From Ciborinia camelliae (Eukaryota; Ascomycota; Leotiomycetes; Helotiales; Sclerotiniaceae), in NCBI GenBank assembly GCA_025890175.1, contig JANPYM010000006.1, positions 62,001 through 126,000 of the forward strand: 64,000 nucleotides of DNA. The letters run 5' to 3'. The notes beneath the pieces were generated by a model, which saw only the letters and a program-made list of their open reading frames with translations, had not been told where the DNA came from and did not search any database. This document shows, piece by piece, positions 13,275-24,105 of this stretch (its first letter is position 1; each line of letters begins with the position of its first letter). The position numbers were made by a program, and so were the translations under genes.

Positions 13275-15117
13275 ATGGCCACATCAAAAAATGATGAGAC
13301 TAAAGAAGAGGTACGAATATCTCGGCATACGTCCCGCGTCGGGTATTGGTAGTCACGGATGTGTATAGAATACTAATTAATTCCTTCTTTAGCAGACCGT
13401 ACGTGGTCTTACTCCCCGTAGCTATTATTCTTCTGAAGAGGACTTGTAAGTTACCACGTTTCTGTGTACTTGTCAACGGTCGTCCCAACAGGAGCTAGCC
13501 AATTAATTATGAAAAATGATAGAGCAGGAGATACTTATTCAATAGATTCGAGTGCTATGGCTTTTAGGGTTGAAAATGGTAGAAGGTATCAGGCATATAG
13601 AGAAGGAGCTTATTGGTGAGTACTTACTTATTGATGCATTTATCTGTTTGATTATCTCGTGCAAATCGACTTCGAGTTCTAATAATGAATAGGCAACCAA
13701 ACGACGAGTTACAGAATGAACACATAGACATCAGGTAACTCTATTACACCCCATAAATGTATAGCAAAGAAGTGGGTTGACAAAATTAAAGTCATCGACG
13801 ATATCTAACAATGCTGGATGGCGCCTTGTATTCTGCACCAATACCAGACGACGTCGAGGTAAAAATATATAAATCAAACCCCAAAGAATGTCCAAGAAAA
13901 GAACTAACATTATGGGAAGCGAGTTCTAGATCTTGGAACGGGGACGGGAATATGGGCGATTGACTTTGCTGACCTTTTCCCAAATGCATCGGTTCTTGGG
14001 ACAGACCTATCACCAATTCAACCTGACAGTAAGTAGGTGTTTTCATCTTCAATCAACCTTTGTCCCTTAGATCTATATCTATTGATCTTCCAAACGGATG
14101 AAGGTCACGCTATTTCATGACACCACAACTTTTGACTCCCAAGTTCTCCTTTCATGGATGCTGACGGTAAAAAACTCAGTGGTCCCACCAAATTGCAGGT
14201 AAAAAAGTCCGACAATGGTACATTTACAACGACTAACGAATCATCCAAAGATTCGAGATAGATGACATGACAGAAGAATGGACATACCCGACAAATTACT
14301 TTGATTTTATACACATTCGTGCACTTTTTGGCAGTATTCCTGATTGGGACCAACTCTACGCACAAGCTTTTAAGTATGGCAGATCTGTAATTATCAGAAA
14401 AGATATTTTTCGAGCCATGCTGATAAACGTTAGACATCTAAAGCCAGGGGGGTTCATACAGCATATGGAGCCATCATTAGATATTCATTGTGATGATGGC
14501 ACTGTACCACCGGACAGTCCGTTATATAGGTTTGTGGAGGTATGTCTTCCACAGTTTCAACCGGATTACTCCTTCAAGCTTTCCAGACCTGATGTACATT
14601 TATTAACTTTAGATGATCTTAAAATAGATTTTCAAAGAAGCTGGGGAACGTAACGGGCAATCAATGGATCTGTGCCCAAAGATGAGTTCAAAAATAACAC
14701 AAGCTGGATTCATTAATCTTCAAGAGAAAACATACAAAATGCCAATAGGTGAATGGTCCAAAGATCCGAAGATGCAAGAGTTAGGAAGGTGGAACTTGCT
14801 ACAGTTTGATGTGGGATTAGAAGGGTTTGCCATTCAACTTCTCACAAATATAATGGGGGTAAGCCAATCCTATTACTTGAAATTTTGAAAAAGGAGAGAG
14901 GTCGTCACTTGAGATTTGAAACTAACGACGACGTGAATAGATGAGTTTACCGGAAGTTCAACTGTTTTGGTAAGTATTTCTTTTCTTATCGACACCGTGA
15001 CTTTGAACTTGAGAGAATTGACATATGCATAGTGCGCAAGTTCGTGTTGTAGCTCGAGATCGAAGAATACACTCGTATTATCCGTATAAATTAGTTTACG
15101 CCCAGAAACCTCTATAA
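13275..15117 (+). CDS. LaeA-like SAM-dependent methyltransferase
   Basis: Class I methyltransferase of the fungal LaeA-like (TAM/UMTA) family. Eleven exons give 350 aa: 13275-13310, 13393-13445, 13523-13615, 13693-13734, 13792-13858, 13920-14028, 14180-14198, 14251-14539, 14628-14858, 14941-14969, 15033-15117. All ten junctions keep frame. In order: an N-terminal family motif [15 protein letters not shown]; the SAM-binding motif [18 protein letters not shown] (about residues 99-115); the post-I segment [17 protein letters not shown], where most relatives have W instead of M; then [18 protein letters not shown] and [11 protein letters not shown]. The C-terminal block [18 protein letters not shown] is also kept. 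Substrate unknown; the family includes regulators of secondary metabolism and small-molecule methylases. No biosynthetic cluster surrounds it. Exon 2 has a CAGCAG-type choice at 13393/13396. Intact, so probably functional. Confidence 0.9.
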
Positions 15118-16914
15118 CCCCACGAAAGAAATAATAAGATTAGACGAAATAGCAGCGAAAAGAAAACATGATGGTGTCTTGCGCAATTGAGTCCGTGGGA
15201 TGCAGTGCCAGCGGTTGAATGTATCAGTGTATCAGAAAAATTTACCCCTTCATCATTACATCACGGCCGATCCTTTTGATCGACGGTACATGATGAAACC
15301 ACAATTTTCCGAGAAAATCGCCATTGGATGTGAAGGAACTTATTATCTTTACACCGGATGAATCATGAAGTTAAGAATTAGACATAAAGAGATGATGGCT
15401 GAAGGGGCAAAATTGGTGGGTTAAGTACTAGCTACACCGAGTACGGTTGGAGACATCACCTTACTTTGTACATCTTTATACTCCTTGTTTCTTTGAATTA
15501 TTTTTACTCTGTAGATGTAATATTTTACACTAACAGGTCAATTGTAGTACATTTAGATCAATTGAACGCCAATGCTTCAATAACTTGAAAAGATCTCCTC
15601 ATTCACTCTAAATATTTTTGGGATTGAATTCTTCCTCCGAGTTTGATTATCTTGATCCAAACTCCCGGTCGATCATCATTCATTTCCTCCTTCATATTAA
15701 CAACTTGATTCCTTTTTAAAGATTTATATTAACCTTACGAGTCTCGTTATCTCTTCTTTTCGCCAAAGTTTGGTGTGATGTCTGTGCATACCCAGTACGT
15801 ACTCACAAAGTGCATTGACTCCTGAAACATGGGACTGGACCCCCTTTAATCCAAAAGGGGAATATTCTCCGGCCCGGTCCCTTGAAGCCGATTCGTATCT
15901 CATAATCTAGAAGCTCGGGGAAGCGATGGAGTAATTTGAGTTGACAACTTGGCGGGACTTCGTCTGAAAATCTCCCGCCGCCAAGCTATCAACTCATCAC
16001 ATCAAACACCTTCGAGTCGTCAGCCCTTCCTCTTTCACAAGGGCATCACCGTAATTCAAAACCCAGATCCTCGTTTTCCAAACGAACAATGTCAACAATA
16101 TACTTTTTCTTTTTCCAGCTTTGTGTCTTTTTCATCCCAAGAATCTTTTGACAGGCAATAACTTGTGGATCCTTCGTTCAGTTCAGACGATCCATCATAC
16201 TTTGACGTTACAAGTGACGAGTATCGGAGTATCATACAGCGAACAAACCTAGTAGCCTAGAACTTTTCTTCGAGATGGCTAGTCCTTTTGACAACCGCCG
16301 AGACCTACCTACAATTCAGGATTCCTATCCCAAGAAACCTAATCCCCAATCCCACGAATGAGTCCACCCACTCCACTTCCCGTACAAATGGGACATTGAC
16401 GCTCCGCTCCAGCTATCATCAATATCGGTAGATACCTACAGCCCAGTGGGTGGGCAATCTCAGCCTGAAACTAGTGGGTCGTGGAATTTAAGTGAATGTG
16501 AAGAAGAAAATCTCGGAGCAGGCCCAGGCATGCACATGGCATGCACATGCAGCGATGGGTGTTGGCGATGAAATGAAAAGATATTTCCACTTTTTCACTT
16601 CTGTTAAGTATTGGGTAGTTGTGCAGTGATACCTACCTAGGGATGAAGTTTTTTTTTCTTTCACCGTTCATTCATCTACCTACCTAACTTTTCTTTCCTT
16701 ACCGCTTCTTTTCTTATTCAATAGATCTTTGGCATCGCTGGCGAGACTGCTTAAGATTATTCTTTAGATTCCTTAGATTGCCAATTTCTTCATTCTTTTT
16801 TATTCTTCTTATTGTTTATTTGCCGTGTAAACTTGGAATCATTTGGTTGTTCGTTATAAGTTTGATACTTTGCGTACTTTTATTCTTTAAAAGAATATCC
16901 ATTATACATTCAAA
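15118..16914. other. Intergenic; includes MFS promoter and 5' leader
   Basis: No gene supported. A T-rich and pyrimidine-rich segment at about 16660-16910 immediately precedes the transporter ATG and is the likely core promoter and leader. The 70-codon frame at 15949-16161 has no homology that I recognise. Confidence 0.6.
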
Positions 16915-18724
16915 ATGGTAGGATGGGGTATTCTTCAGGATCCAAGGTATCCAAATATTCCTGGAACTGTGAATCTTAGTGAAAATACTGCTGGCGCTGG
17001 CACTGGTGGTTTATGTGAGTATATCCAATCTTTGTTGGACCAATTCGAGTTACTGACATCATAATAGCCAAGGAAGAGAAATGGGATTATGTTGAACCAA
17101 AGAAGAGGGGTGAGATTGTTCTCAATCCCCAACCTTCTGAAAGTCCCAATGATCCTCTCAATTGGTACGTTTGGATGTTCTGTTCTTAACGAGGCTTTTC
17201 TCTAACCTACTACTAGGTCTACTCCTACAAAAATGGCGATTCTTCTGATTTTAGCTTTCACTGCTGGTGTCACTGTCTCGTGAGTATATTGCCCCTCTAA
17301 TCTATATTCATCCAGATCTAACATAGTCTCACAGTCTCGGCCCAATGATCACTACCGGTTCTGAAGAGATTGCTAAAACCTTTGATGTGACTACCGATGA
17401 AGTCTCCTTCCATATTGTTGGAATTATGCAACTCACGACTGGATCTGGAACATTCTTCACCGCGGCAGCAGCGGCCGTTTGGGGAAAGCGTCCGGTGTTC
17501 ATTATATCAGCGATTTTGCTGATGGCGACCAATATTTGGGGTTTCTTTTCCAATAGTTTCATATCGCTTTCCGTAATGCGAGCCGTTCAAGGATTCTGTG
17601 CTTCTCCCCTGGAGACACTCGTCAGTGCCACTGTATCCGAGATTTTCTTCGTGCATGAGAAGGGTAAGATGTTGAGTATATGGAATTTGTTCGTTATGGG
17701 TGGGGTTAAACTTGGGTATGTTGAATCTAGTAATATTATCACATATCTACCACTTCAAATACTAATGGTCCACAGTCAACTCATCGCCGGTTTCATCATC
17801 CAATCCTTAGGATTCAAAGCTACCTTTGGTATCTGCGCTTGTATGTACGCCATGATCCTCCCAGCCATGTATTTCTTCGTGTACGAAACCCTATACGTTC
17901 CACCAACCGATCCCCCAACCCAACTCATCGTGGACAAATCCGAAGGACGTATCTACGAAGTGATTATTGCAGATACGAAGAAAACGCTCAAAGAACGCCT
18001 CTCTATCTTCAATGGCCGTATCTCCCAAGCTAGCTTTTGGGCACTGGCCGTCAAGCCCATCCCTCTGGTTACTTTTCCCGCCGTCATATTTAGCGCTTTC
18101 ACGTATTCATTTTATGCGGCCGGTTTGACCCTGATTGCTCTACTTCAAGATAGCATATTCAGTGCTCCACCATACAACCTCTCATCATCGTCCATCGGAC
18201 TGACCAATCTTCCACTTTTCGGAGTCGGGCTCGTCGGCACACTTGTCTCAGGATATTGTGCCGATTTCGTCGTACAATGGATGACACGACACAACAATGG
18301 AGTGTACGAGCCTGAATTCCGACTCGTGCTCATGATTGTCGCGGCGACACTTTCCACCGTGGCTTATATTGGATTTGGATATTCCGTTTCGGCCGGCGCG
18401 TCGATATACATCCCAATTGGATTCTTGGGGGTTCAAACAATGGCGGTTCCATTCGCGACGAGTAGTATGTTTACATATGTGATGGATTGTCATAATCGAT
18501 TGGCACCACAAGCATTCGTGACGATGAATTTTATCAAGGCGGTTTTGTCCTTGGTGATGAGTGATTTTGTGAATGGATGGTTCGAGGCAAGTGGTGCGAA
18601 GAGTGTATTTACTACTGTAGCTATTGCGAATCTTGCCGTTTCTTCACTTGCCATTCCTATGTATATTTTTGGAAAGAGATTGAGGAGTAAGGTTGCTCGA
18701 AGCGCCTTTCATCAAAAATTCTAG
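16915..18724 (+). CDS. MFS transporter, DHA1-type drug:H+ antiporter
   Basis: Plasma-membrane major facilitator, predicted to export small molecules against protons. Five exons (16915-17014, 17068-17164, 17217-17279, 17335-17715, 17776-18724) give 529 aa. The cytosolic N-terminus carries the family signature SPNDPLNW directly before the first helix. The next hallmark is RAVQGFCASPLETLV followed by SEIFFVHEKGKM, the helix 4-5 region of fungal DHA1 proteins. A long central loop with PPTDPPTQL separates the two six-helix halves, and the second half has more hydrophobic helices up to SSLAIPMYIFGKRL. The start is the first ATG after a T-rich leader; MVGWGILQDP is a usual start for this subfamily. 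The 60-nt intron 17716-17775 is in phase and stop-free, so retention would add 20 residues. Substrate cannot be read from sequence. Confidence 0.92.
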
Positions 18725-21662
18725 AGTTGAAAATTCCTTTCGTTTTCTTTATGATATATAGATTTCAATATCTAATATTTCTCTTTTATTCTTGTTCATC
18801 ACTTTTTAGCAAGCGGGATTGATGGTTATGGCATGGCGCATGGGAAATTGTTTAGAAGGATGGGTACCACATGAATGGATGGATGGATAAAAAATCAGGA
18901 CAATGAATGAGGGATAGATACATGTATATCAAGGGATGGAGTTCAAAAGATTATTGACACCAATCAGTAACTATTCTCAATCATTTATTTTATAAATGTA
19001 CCTATCTTACAATATCCTACAAAGTGCTACACCTAGAATTAGACGTCATTTTCAAGACCAAAAAAATAGATCAACCCAAAGAAGCAATTCATCAAAATGT
19101 CACTTAACCTTGAAGCATGTGGATGGATCCAATATATTAAAGTTTTTTCTTTATATACAGGACTGGTACATGGCCCCTCTAATACACTTGGCCATCTCGC
19201 TAAACGTTTGACCCGTCACCATCCTTCTCATCCAACTAGATTCCGGGGTTCAGATTATTTATAGAAGCATTGACCCCCACGTAAATATGATGAGATCTGC
19301 AACATCCATTTCTCGATTTTCATTTTGGTAAATTCAAAGTTTTAGGTTTGTAGAGATGGGGTTGTGCATTTCGGTCTGATTTTGGATGTGATGGAATTTA
19401 GACAAATGAAATGATTTGGTTTGGCATAAAGATGGACGCGTTTGGGGGTACGGATAGATGGAGATCCGTAGCGGGTATGTAACTAGGTAGGTAGGGAAGA
19501 GATGGATCATGAAGGACGGTAAGGTTTTGCCGATGGAGATATGGGATGGAAGGGAGGATAGGATGTGCAATAGATGCTAGTGATGACTATGGATGGATTT
19601 ATATTGGAAATTTGCGACACGCTTTGGAAGGAATGATTTCTTTTCTTCGTTAAGGAAGAACTTTATGCCTCTTCGGTCCCCATGGACACCTAATGTCATC
19701 CCACTCGAGGTATAATTTAAAAGGAAGATATGTTCATGAAGAAAAGTTACTGACAGATGATCTCCGCCGATCTATGCTATGCATTTATCCGCGGACTGTG
19801 ATTACCACTCTGAAACCCTCTCTGCCAGAAATAATAAGTCTACGGACCTAGATACAAGAATAGCACAATACCCAGTTGCCGAAAAACCATAAAATACTTT
19901 GATATATGAGCCCCTCCGGACCGAGAACATGAAGATTAACACATTCGAAATTGGCTGCGGATCAGGCGATAGCTTCAAGTAAAAATGAACAGCAAAAGGA
20001 GTTTCGTGTGCCAAACGGGGGCTTCAAGGAGGTATTAATCACATAAGTATAACCTAACCAGCTATGGCACCACAGGGGAAAACGGTATTAAGTCTTGCCA
20101 AAAGGCAAAATCAATCGAGGATGAATTCCACCTCCGTAATAGCCTGGAGATACAACCCAAGGGTCGAAGTTGGCAACCATCTGAGTGAGGCTGGTAATGA
20201 AATACAGCTACAGCATGCACTAGTATGCTAAGGATCGAAGCCAGTTCCTTTGCTACACATGTAGTGGCGGAATTTTCAATTGCTGGAGCAAAGTATTCCG
20301 GGAAGCTCGCAGCCAGGTAGCTCATCATTATATTATATGGACTCGAACCATGATATGATGTAAATGTAATCCAAGAAAAGCCCTAGGTGTATGAGAGCTA
20401 ATTGAAAACAAGAGGGAATGAGGGGGCTAGATGAGGGGCTACCTAGACGGGCGACCTACTGGACGAGATACCTACCGAAGAATACTCACAACTGTTAATA
20501 TTTTTGTTATCGAATAATAAAATCAATGATACTGTAGTAATATCAACAATTTTCCGAAAACATTGCAACATTACAATTCCCCGTCATATTATTATTTTGA
20601 GTTTGCGATGATTAAAATGTCGTGGATTACAATAAGGTTAAAGATTATCCGCTAAAATAAGGTTGGGCGGGCGCTATCGCAATCAATCACTGAACTGCAG
20701 CCCTAAAACTCTGGATCTCGGGACTGGACTGAACTTCTTCAAAATCTTGTTACGACCCCACCCCTTTCTGCCAGAACTCGAATTGCATGTTCGAGGATGC
20801 AGATGCGAAACCATATGAATCTATACAGCAGTATGCAGTACGGATATTGGGATAATTGTTGGCAATCCAGACGGTAGGCTGGATAGGTTGACATGATTGC
20901 AGGTTCTATGGTGACCAAACTCGAACCTCATTTAGAAATTGGCGGGCTACGATACAACAATACCCCCTACGAGGTCAATTATCTGGCAATAAAGCTACCG
21001 AATTGAAGACAGACTGGGATTTTGTGCCAATGATTGATAGTCAGGTTGGCTACGAAAGGAAGACCGGAATCCTACAATCTATGGAGACATTGGGACATTG
21101 GGGGTATTCACCACGACATTCCAACGAGCAACGAAGCAAACCGATTGGATGCTCGAAACAGCGCGAATTCAAATGTGCCGAATCAACTATATGCGATAAC
21201 ATGAAGCATGCCCGTTGACCGGCCGTACGACTCGGAAGCTAGCTCTCGATACCTATCGATAATTATATGATGTATATTTACACGATTTTACGAAACCGGG
21301 GTATGGATGGAGAATACAAGAGTTTTGATACGGATAAACGGTCAGTACACAATGATAGAGGCGTGTCAGAATCAACAGCCTGGAGTGCGGGCGGCTCAGA
21401 TAATTAATTCTACATATATAGGAAGCATTTCGTACCTCAATGGTGGGGATAAGATGGTGAAATCGCCATACATATTCATGATGTTTTCTTGAATTCAGAG
21501 TTGCAGATATCAAGTGGTTCTCAAAGGATGATACACATACATGTACACGCAATTTATCCTTCAGATAATGGAAAGGTAGGGAAGAATATCATTTGTTCAC
21601 AATATAAGTACCAAATTATGAGAGAAACCTCATGTCCCTCCATCAAAAACCCCAATTATCCT
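18725..21662. other. Intergenic, no gene seen
   Basis: Between two convergent genes (MFS + and dehydrogenase -). Contains their 3' flanks, a GGATG-rich segment near 18870-18910 and several AT-rich patches around 20500-20650. None of the short frames shows a domain or a believable exon structure. Confidence 0.6.
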
Positions 21663-22769
21663 TTACAAATCATTGGGATGGAAATGCCATTTCCCAGGGT
21701 TCTTACCATCCCGATGATCATCCAATACTTTATTGAAAGCATCCACATCCAAACCACCTTTGAGAAGTTTGAAGCCAAGCGGCTTGATTTCTCCAGACTC
21801 TATCCAACCCGGCAAGAGCTTCCAAAATTCCACCGAGAACTCTTTATGCCAGTGAGGTAGGCCAATTGCCTGAGCAATATCATAATTCCCCGAAGCGGCC
21901 TTTACAGGTAAAAGTGTCGCTACCTTGCCCCTCTTCTTCTCAGACATCAAAGAGACGGCAAGGGATTGATCTTCATTGATAGGATCATAAACATAAACCA
22001 ACTCATCGCCAACAACCTCTTGGATACGTGCCTTGATCTCTGCATCTGTACCATGACGATCGATAATATGGGTTGCGCCATAAGATTTCAATTCGTCGGT
22101 ATTCGACTTCGATGCCACCACGACAATCTTTCCAATCCCAGTAATCTTAGCGATTTGAACGGCGAATTTCCCACAGCTAGTTCCTCCACCAAGGATTACC
22201 ACAGCCTGTGACAAAGCATCGAAGCTCTGGTTGTCTGTCCACGGAGCAGGCATCCCCAACAATTTATCGGACCAGAATGAAAGTGCAGAAGCAAATAAAT
22301 TTACGGGAAATGTCGCCGCTTGATCATCCGTGATATTGGATGGTACTTTGGCAAAACATCCCACTTCCAGCACGGCATATTGTTGAGAAGCTTCATTATC
22401 TAACCCGAAATTTGGATATCCGAATACATGATCCTCAAGGTGGAAACCCGAGACGTTGTCACCCTTGGCAGTGATTATACCGGCGACATCGTTGCAGAGG
22501 GTGGTAGGTAGGGGGAGGTTGAAGAGGCCCCAATCTCGAATTTTGCCATCGTGGGGATTGACTACATTGTTGTTAGCTCGGTCTCGGTCTCGGTCTCGGT
22601 CTTCATGGCATTGCCCGGGAGAGGAAAGTGTAGAGATGGCTTGCTTACTTCCAGCAGAGGTAATCTTTATAACCACCTCGTTTTCCTTGGGTGTAGGAAT
22701 AGATCTCGTGATTTCCACCACGGGCTTTCCAATCTCTTGAACGATTAAGGATTTTTGTGTTGATGCCAT
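21663..22769 (-). CDS. MDR-family zinc-independent alcohol dehydrogenase / enoyl reductase-like
   Basis: Medium-chain dehydrogenase/reductase of the quinone oxidoreductase/trans-enoyl reductase type, NADPH-dependent by family. Two exons (22649-22769 and 21663-22561) give 339 aa. The intron is phase 1 (GTAAGC...GTAG) and contains a short GTCTCG repeat. N-terminal GroES-like domain: IVQEIGKPVVEI, EVVIKITSAG, then INPHDGKIRDWG across the splice, LCNDVAGIITAKG and DHVFGYPN. The Rossmann domain opens with VVILGGGTSCGKFAVQIAK (about residues 165-183), followed by VVVASKSNTDELKSYGATHIID. The structural-zinc Cys cluster and catalytic Cys of true alcohol dehydrogenases are absent, which supports the zinc-independent class. 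The N-terminus is that of many fungal stand-alone and toxD-like enoyl reductases. No polyketide synthase nearby. Intact. Confidence 0.9.
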   Translation of the reverse strand: MASTQKSLIVQEIGKPVVEITRSIPTPKENEVVIKITSAGSKQAISTLSSPGQCHEDRDRDRDRANNNVVNPHDGKIRDWGLFNLPLPTTLCNDVAGIITAKGDNVSGFHLEDHVFGYPNFGLDNEASQQYAVLEVGCFAKVPSNITDDQAATFPVNLFASALSFWSDKLLGMPAPWTDNQSFDALSQAVVILGGGTSCGKFAVQIAKITGIGKIVVVASKSNTDELKSYGATHIIDRHGTDAEIKARIQEVVGDELVYVYDPINEDQSLAVSLMSEKKRGKVATLLPVKAASGNYDIAQAIGLPHWHKEFSVEFWKLLPGWIESGEIKPLGFKLLKGGLDVDAFNKVLDDHRDGKNPGKWHFHPNDL

Positions 22770-23460
22770 TGTATTGTTTCAAAGTGTTGGATTCTTTTGT
22801 CCTTTGGCCTTTGCTTTTGATTGTTTTTTTTTTGAAGACTCGCCTTGTCCTTTATATGAAGAGATACTTGATAGAATCTGACAATCGCATGATTCTTTGA
22901 TCACAAATCATGATGACATATCGATGGGATTCTATCAATACCATGTCTGTATGTTTGTATGTCTGTGTCCCCAAAATCTGCCTGCCTCCAAACTAAAACA
23001 TGGCACAGGTTATTCAGCGCGCATGATATGCGGGGTATCTAGAGGGCCATATTGGTCCCTGGAATGCGGGGGCTGATGTTACCCTCGACACTCGGCTTCG
23101 GTTCATGCAAGATGATTAATCTATCAGCGCGTCTGACAAACATGAAATGATGATTTTAAACTTAAACGCCGATTATGAGATGAGCTGGGGGCTTAAAGGT
23201 AGGTGTGCAGTGCATAGGTATGCGAATGTATGTTCCATTGTGTTCTTCAAGTTTCCTTTTTTTGATATCTGCCACTATTCCAACCTATATACTAGTCCAA
23301 CCTAGATCAAAACCAAGATTAACATCAACATCAGCGGGAACCGAATGGGAATTCGCTGGTTGATAGTAGGTGTCGATATTTTGGTGATATGGATGGTTTT
23401 AACTAGGTAGAAGGTATCAAGAGATGGATATCGATGAACAGATATTATATTGATGATGTA
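22770..23460. other. Dehydrogenase promoter and intergenic
   Basis: Upstream region of the minus-strand dehydrogenase, then AT-rich sequence leading to the TIR element at 23461. No gene seen. Confidence 0.6.
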
Positions 23461-24105
23461 TAATCGTTGGCGGTGAATAATGATTTTATATGTTTTTTTG
23501 TTTTTTTTTTCATTTTTCCGCCAACCCCTTACAGGGTTGATATAGGCAAAATATCGCAACTAGCAAGATATCGCGATTTTAAAATAACTATAACTTTTGA
23601 TATATATAATTTATTGAAAATCTAATTATATCAAATAAAAATTTAACTTCGAATTAATAATATTATCAAAGTTTAAATATTTCAAATATTATTTTGATAA
23701 AATAATTATTGTTTAAAGTTTATAATTTTAAATATATTTATTGGGGAATCAGGTCACATGGTTTCCGGTCACGTGATCAGGGATCACGTGGTAAGCTATA
23801 CCGCATAGGGTATGGGGGAGTAGCATATAAGGGCAGCTGGCCTGCCACCAAATACATACTCCTTAGTCAATTCAATCTACCATAATTCTACCCTAGTACT
23901 TCCCTTCTACCGTATTACTGGTCATCCCAGGATATACGATTAATAATATTTTTGAATTTTTTGAATTAAAATATAAACGAATTTTTGACCCGCGATATTT
24001 TGCTAATCGCAATATTTTGCCCATACCAACCTCGTAGAGATTAGCGGAAAAATAAAAAAATAAAAAAATTCGAATTGCAATATAAAATCTCACCGCCAAC
24101 GATTA
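23461..24105. mobile_element. ~645-bp MITE-like element with long imperfect TIRs
   Basis: The left end begins TAATCGTTGGCGGTGA and the right end is its reverse complement, TCACCGCCAACGATTA. Similarity between the ends continues inward for roughly 110-120 bp: matching T-rich blocks, a shared TTTTTCCGC, and a shared GGCAAAATAT-CG-TAGCAA-ATATCGCG block. TA dinucleotides flank both ends (23459-23460 and 24106-24107), as expected for Tc1/mariner-type insertion, although the TATA context leaves the exact edge ambiguous by 2 bp. The interior has no transposase frame. It contains a more GC-balanced core at about 23745-23930. Its AT-richness suggests RIP decay of a repeated family. Confidence 0.75.
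23770..23790. promoter_or_regulatory. Perfect 9-bp inverted repeat carrying two CACGTG E-boxes
   Basis: CACGTGATC, three spacer bases, then GATCACGTG. Each arm contains the palindromic CACGTG recognised by bHLH/CBF1-type factors. It sits in the centre of the TIR element, followed by a purine-rich stretch and a candidate transcript start region, so it may be a promoter carried by the element. The function is inferred. Confidence 0.35.
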
